From: Cyathus striatus
Taxonomy: Eukaryota > Basidiomycota > Agaricomycetes > Agaricales > Nidulariaceae
Length of the DNA: 64,000 nucleotides
Reading direction: 5' to 3'
Assembly (NCBI GenBank): GCA_025738555.1
Contig: JAOVFP010000015.1
Coordinates: forward strand, 2,666,001 to 2,730,000
The notes under the pieces are model-generated. The model worked only from the letters and a program-made list of their open reading frames with translations. It made no database searches and had not been told where the DNA came from. A program made the translations under genes and the position numbers. Below are positions 35,859 through 46,932 of the stretch, piece after piece. Numbering within the stretch: the first letter of the stretch is position 1; each line of letters opens with the position of its first letter.

Positions 35859-37693
35859 ATGGGACGATCCTCCACCGTCGTTCGCGCTGTTACGGCTTAC
35901 CTACATATCATACTTCTAATTGCAAAAAATACTCATGGGCATGCAGAATTTGACATTCAGAATCCCCTTGAATCCTCGAAGGCGAAGGAAACATGGCTTG
36001 AGAAGTATGGACCTCAAATTGACCAAACATTTTCAGGCCCTCTATCTTTTTCGCACCTTCCATACTACCGTTGCCTGGAGGATACGAGCGTAGATTTTGA
36101 TGTCGCGGTGCTAGGGATGCCTTTCGACACTGGAGTGACCTATAGGCCTGGGTAACGGTATATACAATCTTTCAACGACTCCGTACTAACCGGTTTTCTA
36201 ATATAGTGCGCGCTTTGGACCGTATGCTATTCGTTCAGGAAGTAGGAGGCAGAGAGAGGCTCGGGGTTATACCATGGCATGGGGTATGAATCCATATGAA
36301 CAAGGCATCAAAATACTTGATTGTGGAGACGTGAGCTTGTGATTATCATCCATTTTCGTTCTAACTGGCTATGCAAATTCAATAGGTACCTGTCAGTCCG
36401 TTTGACAATGCCCTCGCAGTAGACCAAATGGAAGTGGCATATTCAACCTTGTTACAAAAGGGTGTCTCAGCGACCGCGAAAGAACAATGGGAAATAATTG
36501 GCTCACCAGAGCTCAGTAAAGATGGAGATGTTCATCCACGCATCATAACGTATGGTTCAGTGGCTGAGACCGTTTGTTTTCTTCTGTCTGACGTCTGAGC
36601 AAATTATAGGCTCGGAGGAGATCATACAATAGTAAGGTATTGGTTTGTTTACCCAACGCTTTGTAATTCATCTTTCCAGGTTTTGCCTATTCTTCGTTCA
36701 CTATACAAAATCTACGGCCCCATATCTGTGATACACTTTGATGCGCATCTGGTCAGTACCATTGGGTATGTCGTAAGTAAAAATAGGCTAAACTGCATGA
36801 ATTAGGATACTTGGGCTACTTATCCAGGGCAAATCTCGGAACAGTCTCGCGTTACACATGGAACTTTTTTCTATCTTGCCCAAGAAGAAGGCCTGATTTC
36901 TAATCATAGCATCCATGCTGGTATCCGATGTAAACTTAATGTAAATGAAAGAAACTTACGAAGACAGACGGTCATAGCTTAGTACTGATTCTGTGCTCAG
37001 GGCTTAGCAGATCTTGAAAATGATGCCAATGTTGGATTCCAACTTATTTCGACGGATGATATAGACGATCTTGGAATCCCGGAAGTGATCAAACGCATTC
37101 GAAAGCGCATAGGGGACGCACCTGTATACTTGAGGTATGAATCGGTCTTGTTAAGTGCAGAAAAGTGACGCTGACAGTAATTGCAAGCTTGGACATAGAC
37201 GTGATTGGTGAGCGCAACCCCCAATATTTAACCTCCTTCGCTAAGTGAAATCACTCCTACGCCTCTAGACCCTGGGTTAGCTCCTGCTAGTGAGGATATT
37301 TGACACCATTTGATGCATACATTCCGTGCTAACCATTATTTCATAGCCGGAACGCCAGAAGCTGGAGGATGGACAACTCGAGAGCTTAAACGCATCATTA
37401 GAGGGCTCGCTGGTTTGAATTTTGTGTGAGCGGTCCACCATCTATATTTACTTACCTCGGAATGTATCTCACGATTGTGCAGAGGCGCTGATGTTGTAGA
37501 AGTCGCCCCTGCATATGACAATGGTATGTCACCCGAGGAGTATCTTCATCTTTATATCGTATGACACAAATTTTCAGCTGAAATTACTGGGATCGCGGCA
37601 GCAGACATAGTGCACGACTTCCTTTCTTTATTCCTGAAGAAGGAGCCTCCAAACCAATCAAGTCGCAGCGCCGATCTTCGCAATGAGCTTTGA
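35859..37693 (+). CDS. Agmatinase-like ureohydrolase, probably secreted
   Basis: A member of the arginase/agmatinase family: binuclear Mn enzymes that hydrolyse guanidino compounds to urea and an amine. The start MGRSSTVVRAVTAYLHIILL leads into a cleavable signal peptide ending near THGHA. The catalytic domain has VAVLGMPFDTGVTYRPG joined to ARFGPYAIRSGSR, then LGGDHT (metal His) across an intron to IVLPILRSLYKIYG. The metal-binding DAHLDT is split across an intron near 36750. SLDIDVIDPGLAPATGTPEA provides the D-x-D pair, followed by GGWTTRELKRIIRGL and ADVVEVAPAYDNAEITGIAA. All six expected metal ligands appear present. PGLAP and GGWTTREL favour agmatinase or a related guanidinohydrolase over arginase. 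The real substrate is unknown. The signal peptide sets it apart from the cytosolic enzymes. Confidence 0.92.
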
Positions 37694-37845
37694 GTTAACT
37701 TAATTCGAATGCTGATAGTTGCATGATCTGTAGTGGTTGTATATATATAAAAATATATGTAGAGAGAGAAAAGTCCAAGAGCTTAAGTGAGGCAACGTAT
37801 ATGTACAAAGGTCAATAGGGGTATAAACTAATGGTACAAAGGTGC

Positions 37846-39641
37846 TCAATGTTTACCCCAATTGCCCGCAATATTCGATGTGCCAACATCGTACCCTGGT
37901 GGGGATTCAGTCCGAGGAGGAGAGAGAACCACGGGTTGGCTGCGGGGGCCACCAGGGCTACGGGGTTGATCGTAGTTCATTCTGGTGTTGACTGCGCCTG
38001 ACGTGACGTAGGGGTTGTATTGAGTAGAGTTGTGTTCCTGCAGTGGTGGCACGGAGTTGGCGCCGTACCCTTCACCGCCTAGAGTGTAACTGCGGTCGGG
38101 TTGTGCGGGTTGCGGAGGCGATGATATGTATGGATTGGACGCAGGCGTAGAGGCATATCTTGTTGCAGCTGCACCAGCCGCCGCGCCCGATAAGAGGGCG
38201 GTATTGTTATAAGTCGTTGGGTTGAATGTAGGCTCGTTATATTGGGTATGGTTGTTGTAAGGATCGTAGGGTGAGCACGACGAGGGCTCTTGATCTACGG
38301 TGAATACATTAGTCGACAGCAAGGTGTGGGGATTGAACTACTTACAAGAGCCTCCTCCTGTATGCCCATATTGCTGGGCAGAGCTACTGTTAAACGGATC
38401 AGAGGCGTACGCTTGCACTGGTGCAGGTGGGTTCAAGAGAGGAGGGGAGGTTGTAACAGGGGCGCCGTAAGAAGTGGGCCCATATGGACTCGGGGCAAAA
38501 CCAGACGTAGTATTGGCACTGTTATTTGAGAAAGTAGAAGGGGCGGTGGTGTGTGAGCTACCTTGTCTAGTAGGGTGGGGTTGGGACTGAGGGGGGTACG
38601 TGTTATTGTTTTGCGACGGTGAATAATATTCGTCGACTGCGCGCGTTCCGGGGGGAGCTTGAACGTATCCACCGCCAACATATCCCCCACCAGCTGCTGG
38701 TCGACCATTGAGCATCGTGGACGGAGTTGAAGGGGTGCTATCCTTGTAAGGTTCCTCAAGGTAAACATGGTCGCCTTCAACCCTAGCTGTTAGAGGCTGT
38801 GTTTCAGAGAATGCCGGTAGATCACTCTCTATAGCTTTCTGCCTAGCTTTTCTGTCCGCTTCTGCTTTGACTGCATCCAGGCGCATCTGCTCTGCATAAT
38901 CACCATCCCTTCCGCCATTATATTCGGCATCTTTACTTTTTTTATTACCCCAGCTGCGTCCATTGGTGTCGGAGCGGTTAGATATGCAGCAACGACCCAA
39001 GGTATAGAAACATCCACTAAAGAAGAGCAGGACCCATGCCGCTAGGGTCAACCAAATGGCGTTGCCCATTTGCGCAGAACCTACGGCGTTAATGCGAGCC
39101 TTAGCAACGAAGAAGAGAACGAGGTCAAAGATGAAGGCGAGGAGGGCAACTGCAGCGGCAAAGCCTGAGATGCAAGTGCTGCAGCAGGCCATGGACATCT
39201 CTCGTACGTGTGCAAGGAGACCGAAGACGGCGGATCCTACAGCAAGGGCGAGAGCGACAACGTGGAGAAAGAGGGCATAGGTGATCCATTTCACGGCGAC
39301 CTGAGGAATTTCGATATCAAGCTTGTTGCCAGCAATGCCAAGCAAGCTATTTACATCTAATCGCAAGTGGTAGTTTCAGTGGCGGGTAAAGCGAGTAGAC
39401 AACGCAACGAACCAAGCTCATAACCGATGGAAGGCTTTGAGCAATTTGTGGCTCCTAGAAACTCTGTACAATAACCAAGGGTGCCAAAAGTGATTGTGCC
39501 GTTGAGGCCCTGCTGGGAAATGGTGGCCTTGAGGAAGTATACAGACTTGACATAAGGAACGCAGAAGGAAACGACGGCAAGGAGGATTGCGGCGACGAGG
39601 GTGACGATGAAGCCAGGTGTCGCTGGGCGGATAAAGCCCAT
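37846..39641 (-). CDS. PalI/Rim9-family pH-response membrane protein
   Basis: A four-helix plasma-membrane protein that assists the Rim21/PalH alkaline-pH sensor. It starts MGFIRPATPGFIVTLVAAIL. Transmembrane helix 1 is followed by an extracellular loop with GTLGYCTEF and NCSKPSIGYELG; the GxxGYC signature and the second Cys are typical. Helices 2-4 are VKWITYALFLHVVALALAVG, FAAAVALLAFIFDLVLFFV and AIWLTLAAWVLLFFSGCFYT, ending in RCC. The long cytosolic tail is Gly/Pro/Asn/Gln-rich and disordered, and it ends with ESPPGYDVG, a PPxY motif that could bind an Rsp5-type ligase. Introns interrupt after GYELG and after GGGSC. It is convergent with the agmatinase gene, with only about 150 bases between stops. 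Confidence 0.9.
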
Positions 39642-40537
39642 GACTGAAAGAGTATAGAAGGAGAGATGAAAGTGAAAGATAGGAAAAAGAAAAAGAAAAG
39701 CAGGAGATGAGGGAGATGAAGGAGATGTGGTGCTGGTTGCGGTGAAGCTCCCCGCCTTGGAGACTGTTCTGTATTTGGAAACACAGCCTTCACACGCAGT
39801 ATGTAACCAGTCCATTGCCCACCGCCTCGCTCGTCTCCCCCCTGTCCTCTGCCTCTGCCAACTCTACAGCACATATTTACATCTGGGGGATATCCACCGC
39901 TCGACACTAACAAGGAGCGTCATGCTTTCCCTGTCCGTTGCCATTCACGCTGTCTTATAGTGTTTACCCGGATTCCGGAGGATGATGCGGAGATTTGTGT
40001 AAGTGTGATTATCACCGGGGTGTATTCTGGCACATAGCAGTAAATGTAATTATAAAGTAGTAAAGATCAGCAAGAATGTCTCTGTTGGTGCGTGGGTGGG
40101 TGTGGGTGCAGTGGGCGGTGATTCCTTAGATGTTTTGACTAGAACATTCTAATGCTGATGAGCTTCAAAAAGGGTTAAGAGGTGAAGAGAAGGGAAGAGA
40201 AGAGAAGAGGGCGGTAAGTAGTTAGAAATTACAGTAAGTATGTAGGTAGAATGACAGTCAGCCAGGAGAGTACGCGTAGGCCGGCAATCAGTGGTAGGGT
40301 AGTCGTATAAAAATAGTGATGCAGGTGAGTAGTGTTGGGTACGTGAACCATCTTCATCACCATCTGTTACGCCTCCCATTTGCACCGCAGTTTCCATCAC
40401 CCCCACCTTTCCTATTTCTAGCTGCGCATATCCACCCCTCGTTCTTATAATCACACCGCCACGGCAACCACAATCACTTCGCCTTTCCTCTCCTCTCTTT
40501 TGTCTCTACTACTGGCTTTGATAGTCACTAGTCAACC
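39642..40537. other. Divergent promoter region
   Basis: About 900 bases separate the heads of the PalI/Rim9 gene and the unknown gene at 40538. Frames at 39727-39960, 39455-39913 and 40149-40454 are shadows or purine/pyrimidine-rich tracts. GGTGAAGAGAAGGGAAGAGAAGAGAAGAG (40181-40209) is a GA-rich microsatellite-like run. The start region of the right-hand gene is CT-rich. If PacC/Rim101 controls the pH gene, GCCARG boxes would be sought here; I did not find a convincing cluster. Confidence 0.45.
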
Positions 40538-41505
40538 ATGGATTCTCCTCTTCAAGCCTTTCTCATCACCACCGTCGGTTTCATTTACGCCTCTACCGGT
40601 TTTGCAATGGTACAGTTGTTCATATACACCGCTTTCACTCCTATCTGCTCACCGCACTTCCCGCAGAGTTTGATCGGCACGCTCCTAGAGATCTTCATCT
40701 ACACCGAACAGAATCCCGACCTTCTAAGGAGCGCCATCGTCCACTCTCACGAGCGAAGGAACGCAGGCAGTCACTCTCAAGAGGAGACTTCCGTACGCGT
40801 ACAGCCCAAAAGTGCCTCCCCGACTGTCGCTCGCGCCAAGCCGGCCAAGCGAAATCGAATGGACAACCATCGTCGTTCCCGGTCTTTAATTCCCATAATC
40901 ACAATTCATCATCCAGAAGCGACCAGCACGTTTTCTGCCACATTTGCAATTACTTCTCGAGAAGCGGCGACGGCACCTCCTATCTTGCACTCGGAACCTT
41001 TGGAGATGACAGAGCCAGCCAGCACAGTATTGCGCCGCGCGGACACTCACATGCAGAATCCAGAAGCATCCCGGCAGAAATTCCGATTTGCGACCCTCAA
41101 GGCAAACTGGACAGAAAAGAAACCCAGGTTGTCGCGGTGTATATCGTCCCCGGATTTGAGCCCATCGTTGCCCCTAATGCCCCTGATGCCGCTTCCGCGC
41201 AATAGCACCTCTAATGATCAGATTACAATTCCCAAGTCATCCATAAAGTGGAGATCGAAATCTCTGCAGCGAACACCCACGGCGACTTCGACTGACGCCC
41301 CAGCAACAGTGAGTGAATCAGATGTGTGATGGATGGGGAAAGCGGACGCTGATTCTTGTTTGATTTATCAGAGTTGCCATCCGTTAAGGTAGAGAAGAAA
41401 CGGTCACAGCCACTTCGTGCGCGCACTCAGCCATATGAAGCACCGTATTTCTTCCCACCGCCGGTGCCAGTTCCACGACGATCAAATGAAGTGGCGGCGC
41501 GGTAG
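40538..41505 (+). CDS. Unknown protein with N-terminal hydrophobic segment
   Basis: I do not recognise this gene. It starts MDSPLQAFLITTVGFIYAST, and residues 7-30 form one membrane-spanning or re-entrant hydrophobic helix. SPHFPQSLIGTLLEIFIYTE follows, and the remaining 200 residues are basic, Ser/Pro-rich and disordered (AKPAKRNRMDNHRRSRS, LPLMPLMPLPRN). The simple frame stops at 41329. However, a GTGAGT...CAGAG intron (41309-41381 approximately) keeps the frame and adds LPSVKVEKKRSQPLRARTQP and VPVPRRSNEVAAR, ending at 41505, which I prefer. The composition suggests a fungal membrane-anchored or secreted regulatory protein. No function can be assigned. Confidence 0.65.
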
Positions 41506-41787
41506 ATGATTCATATTACATATTTATCATGGACTTACTTTTGGCTAGCAATGTATATTACTTCGCATTCGTTCGTTGTACTGTAGATAGACATACCATA
41601 AACTAAGAATAATTTTGAAGATAAGATAAGCGAACGGAACGATTTGCTTCCGTCGATCGGCTTACTCAAGCAACAAGAGTACGCGTAGGCTGCGCTCGTT
41701 GAGTAAGTTGGCCGCGAACAACGAGTAGATCACCATTCATCTGGCCAACATTGTCTGATACCGCGAGCACATAAATTAGAATCAAGG

Positions 41788-44700
41788 ATGGAGGAGACCA
41801 ACACACCGGCTCGGGAGGTGGAAGAGAGGAAATCAAGTTCTGAGCCTCAATCTATTTTGGCCCTGCCGCCACTGTCAGCGGCTAGTCCCCCTCCAGCGCT
41901 TGCAGTGGCTCCGTTGCGAGACTCATCCCTGTCGCTTCCTCACCAGCATCTTCTCCACAACATCTTCTCCCCGTCCCCCGCTACCTTTCTCTCCATCCCC
42001 TCTGCCTCTTTTCACCAACAGCTTCCCATTCAACATTCCCTCCTCGACGTCCTCTCCGCTTCGCCCTCCCTCGACCTCGCTCTTTCCATGAAGTCCAGGA
42101 CGCCTATCCCCGACATCCAACGCCCTCTCACCGGCGACCCTGCGCTTTCCAATCTTCAGCAGCACTCTCCAGACTCCGGCCGTCCTCTCAATGTCACCGA
42201 CGCCCTCAGCTACCTTGATGCCGTTAAAATACAATTCGCAGAGAAGCCGGAGGTCTACAACCAGTTCTTGGATATCATGAAGGACTTTAAGAGTCAAGTG
42301 TACGTCCTATACTCCGCCCTTTTCTTTTTCGCCCTCGTATTTCGTGCCGTCCCGAGCGTCACTTCCGCTCACTCTTCTGTTCTGACGTCTCGCCTTTCCT
42401 AGAATTGACACGCCAGGCGTGATTTCGCGCGTCTCAAAATTGTTTCACGGCAATCCCTATCTTATTCAAGGCTTTAACACTTTTCTACCTATGGGCTATC
42501 GCATTGACATCTCCACCGACCCCAACGATACCATCATCACTGTAACCACTCCTCTTGGCACCACCACCCACAATACCAACAACCCTAACGGTCTCCCGAG
42601 GACCGGTAGAGACATGATTGGCCTCACTCCCCAGCCAAATCCACCTCTCATGTATCCCGCAGGAGCTCCAATCCTTCCAAACTTACCCGGCGCGCCTTTA
42701 TCACGTTCAATGACACCTCATGGATATCCCATTGCACATCCCCAGCAGCCATTTGAGCCCACACCGCCATACTCACCCGGATTACAGGGCCCGCAGACCG
42801 CCGCTGCCGCTTCCTTCTTGGGTAATCTGAACAACAAGAATCCCGCCGTCGAACAGAAGCCGCAGGAAGAATTCAATCATGCAATACAGTACTTGAATAA
42901 GATCAAAGCCCGCTATGCCGATGATCCCAATATGTACAAGCAGTTTCTAGATATACTACAGGCATACCAAAAAGAACAGCGGCACGTACACGACGTACGT
43001 GTGTTTATTGACTACTAGTTCTGCGCGTTGCTCTAACTTCAATCCATGAGGAAATAGTCACAGGTTTATGTGCAAGTTCAGGTTCTCTTCAAAGATGCAC
43101 CAGACTTGCTCGCGGAATTCAAAGACTTCCTCCCAGAAGCAGTTCCGGGAGCATCAACGCATATGGGTCCGGCTATCCTTCCACAGCCAGCCGCAGCTGC
43201 TGTAGCATGGGGTCCACAAGAACCTCCGGAACAAGTTTCGGCAAGTACAGCAAAGAAACCAGCTCAAGCTTCCAAGAGAAAAAAGAAATCGACAGAAAAA
43301 GAGCCTACCCCTGTCCCTGTAGCTAAGCCCGCCCCATCTAGAGTAAGTGGCCGTAATATTTTAAATGCCAAGCAATATGAACTCTAAACCCTATACTTAT
43401 CAGACTAAAAGAGCAAAGCATCACCATATTCAAGAAACCGGATCGCCCTCATTCTCCCCATTCGTCGATGCGCACTCTCCTCAACTCCAACAAGCACATG
43501 TTTATCAGACGGCTCTTTCACAGGGTCTCCCGATTCAACAGCAAGTTCATCCTGCACAGCACCAGCAACAACTTGCGCATGTACCAAGTCACTTGGGCAG
43601 CTCCGCAGATAAACTTTTGTTCTTTGATCGTGCAAAGAAGTCGTTAGAAAGCAAGGAAATATACGAAGAATTCCTCAAGCTTCTGAGTTTGTTTTCAAAG
43701 GAGATTATTGATGTCAACACCCTCGTGGAACGGTCCCACGTATTTTTGAATGAAGGAGAACTCATGACAGAGTTCAAGGAGCTTGTGGGTTGGGAAGATA
43801 AGCAAGATAGCATTGAGAATGGACCTCCCGGTAGCATTCGTACAGGCCCTCCGGAGGCTTTGTCAGCTTTGCCTGTGGACGATGGAGAAGGTCCTAGCTA
43901 CCGTCGACTCCCTGATAGCGTGAGTTTCTTTCGTATATTTTCAGCTTCACGCTCCCTTGGACTATTTTAATTGAATTGGAATTCACAGGAAATCCGACTA
44001 GCATGCTCGGGTCGAGACGAACTTTGCCGATCGGTGCTGAACGATGAATGGGTATCACATCCGACATGGGCATCGGAGGAAGCCGGGTTCGTTGCTCACA
44101 AGAAGAACTCCTTCGAAGAAGCTCTTCACAAGAGCGAGGAGGAGCGCCATGAATACCACGTTCATTTAGAAGCCCTCAGTCGAACAATTTCACTATTCGA
44201 CCCTCTAAATGCACGAATAGAAGAAATGAACAACGAAGAACGGAGCGCGTTTAAACTAAAACCGGATTTCGGTGGTAAGAGCAAGACGATATACCATCGC
44301 ATTATCAAAAAGATTTTTGGGAGGGATAACGGAGCAGAGATTATAAACGCGCTTCAGGAGTGTCCAAGCGTTGCTGTCCCAGTCGTTCTTGCCCGTCTCA
44401 AGCAAAAGGATGAAGAGTGGCGAAGAGCACAGCGAGAATGGAGTAAGACGTGGCGTGAAGTGGACTCCAAAAACTTCTACAAGTCCTTGGATCATCAAGG
44501 AATCAGCTTCAAGCAAAATGACAAGAAGAATATTACTGCGAAGCACTTCGTAAGCGACATCGAGATTATACGGAACCAGCAAATTAGCGCATGGGAACAG
44601 GAAGAAACCCAGGCGTTTTCTCGTGGTTCTGTTGGACATCAGTTGGAATATGCCTTCCACGACACCTCAGTCCTGCTTGATTCTCTTAAGCTAGTGTTTT

Positions 44701-46544
44701 CTTTCCTAGACCATTCTCAGGCCCATTATAGTCCGCAAGAACGTCGAGCTGTGGAGAAGTTCTTGCGGGCGTTTGTTCCAATTTTGTGCATGTATCCAAC
44801 GGCAGAATTCAATGCTGCCTGCGCCCAAATCGACAGTGGCCACGATGAGGATATTCATGAAGCAGATGGACATATGGAAGGCTCTAGGAGCGGAAGACGT
44901 TCAATAGGCAGCACGCACTCTGGTCACTCGAATGGTGTGCCTGCTAACGACCTTAGAATAAAGCTTCTTCGAGCGGCGCAGGACAGAGCAACGAAGAAGG
45001 ACGGACGCGGGTCCACTTCGGCCGTTGGATCTCGTGCAACTTCCCCTTCGTCTGAGAATCGTTTACCTGCTCCTACGGAACAGGTTGGCCTTGATTCAAG
45101 GGATATCTGGATAAAGGAATCTAGACCTTCGAACCAGGAAGAGAGCATTGCCTCAGGTTTAAAACGGGAACAGCCATTCTTCGCTAATACGACATTCTAT
45201 ACATTACTGCGGCTCTTGCAGGTGAGTTAGTAAATGGAGGATGACTCTGGAGAGGTATTAATGAAACATGATGTAGCTGCTCTATTCTCGGCTACTGATG
45301 GGCAAAGAGATTGGCGCGGAACTTGCGGCGCAGAAGCATGCCTCGCTTCTAGCCAATCCTGTGGCTGTCGATTTGGGATTGGATGATCCCAATGGACCGT
45401 CCACTGTTCTGACCCAGAGCATAGAGGCCTTAGGCGACCAAGTGGCCAATGAAGGTGCAAATGTGGTTTACATGTATCTGCTAAATGCATGTGAAAAGTG
45501 TTTTGGTGGCGAGATGGAACAACTGGTACTCGAAGAACACATGCGTTGGTTCTTCGGCAACAAGGTGGGTGTTGAGCGTTTGAATATGTGCAAGTTGCTC
45601 TCTAATTTTAACTCGGTAAACCTATTCTTAGGCGTACCACCTGTTTACGTTGGACAAGTTGATCACTGCGCTTGTGAAACAGGTGAGCTGATTCTATTAG
45701 CGGATGTGCGGTAACAAACATTATATGGAACACCTAATTCTGAATTATGCGCATCGCCGACAATCCGGAATTGAACTGAAATTAAAATGCATTTGTGACA
45801 GGTTCAAACCGTTCTTTCGGATAACAAGTGTCAGGAATTATGGTCGCTCCTGCAAGGCGCGCGTAATTCCGATACCATAACAAATCAGGACATGGTGCGG
45901 TATCGACGAGAGGCAGAACGACATGTAGGGCAGGACGACCATCTCTACAGGATTCAATGGGTAGGTAATTTTTTTCTTCCTTTATTCTTTTATTTTTAGG
46001 CCATCAAATGCTGTTATGGGAAAAGTGACACGCGTCTTTTTTAAATAGGTACGCGAGTCGAAAACCATTCGGGTATGTTTAATGGGACCGGATGAGCCGA
46101 GCGTCGAGGCGGATGGGTCGGCGAGGAGTCGATGGCAAGCGTATATCGATACGTACGTGCTCACATACCCAACTGAATGGCTCCCAGCGAGGAAGAAGGG
46201 GAGCAGCCCGGTGTTTCTACGAAGGTAAGAATAACGGTCTATTTGAGGAGCATCCGTGCGATTAGGACGCTTTATCGGATGATCTGTTTTTGTTTGATGT
46301 TTTGATATATGGTGATGGCTGATGTATTTTTAGGAATGTGCGAGCGGGGGAGGAGGGGCCTGGAGGACGACAGGACAATCAAATGAAGATCCGGGTTAAT
46401 TTACCGACATACAAGCTGGTGTATGAAGATGGATGCGAAGACATGGTGTGGCGGGGACGGGGGAGGGGGGAAGAGAGGGAGCTGAGGGATCGAGCTCGTG
46501 CCAGGGATGAGGAGAGGAAACGAAGTCGCTGGATATGTGTGTAA
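41788..46544 (+). CDS. SIN3: Transcriptional corepressor SIN3 (paired amphipathic helix protein)
   Basis: The scaffold of the Rpd3/SIN3 histone deacetylase complex. After a Pro/Ser-rich leader, PAH1 is [20 protein letters not shown] with [15 protein letters not shown], continued after an intron by [23 protein letters not shown]2 is [20 protein letters not shown] with [18 protein letters not shown]3 is [20 protein letters not shown]. The histone deacetylase-interacting region follows: [40 protein letters not shown] and [20 protein letters not shown]. Then come [20 protein letters not shown] and [20 protein letters not shown]. The Sin3 C-terminal domain includes [16 protein letters not shown] joined to [19 protein letters not shown] and [15 protein letters not shown]. 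It ends KRSRWICV. Several short GT-AG introns are required. The spliced frame is intact throughout. Confidence 0.96.
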
Positions 46545-46932
46545 AGGGGTAAATATAGAAATATAGCACGGGTTCGCATTAGAATAGGATGGAATAATTG
46601 GGGTATAATAATAAATATGATATTTAGTGAGAAATGGGTTGTGTTGACAAGTTTGTCATCAGGCAGTGAGTTATTCCAGCGTGATCTGGCTGACCTGCCA
46701 TTCCCCACCCAACTGCCCATCTGCTCTCGAGCCCTCCGTTTCCGTCTCCCTCTTCCTCTCGTCGCCGTCCTCCCCTGCCTACCTCTGTCCTCGACGCTGT
46801 CCGACGCGTTGACCACGACCTGTCTTCTCCACGTTGCAGTCTCCCCGTCCCAGGATCGGGTACCATTTGTTGTGCAAAGAGTTGCTTGGCACACTAAGGA
46901 TATCCTCAGCCCCGCTCAGCCTTCTTTCTGTC
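46545..46932. other. Intergenic, tandem plus-strand genes
   Basis: About 390 bases. The first 80 bases are AT-rich and probably end the SIN3 transcript. The remainder is CT-rich and forms the leader of the membrane-protein gene. The large minus-strand frame at 46379-46894 is an antisense shadow. Confidence 0.45.

Noticed and set aside
46379..46894. 171-codon minus-strand frame between SIN3 and the membrane protein
   Set aside because: Antisense to the Arg-rich end of SIN3 and to CT-rich leader DNA; the sequence is low in complexity.
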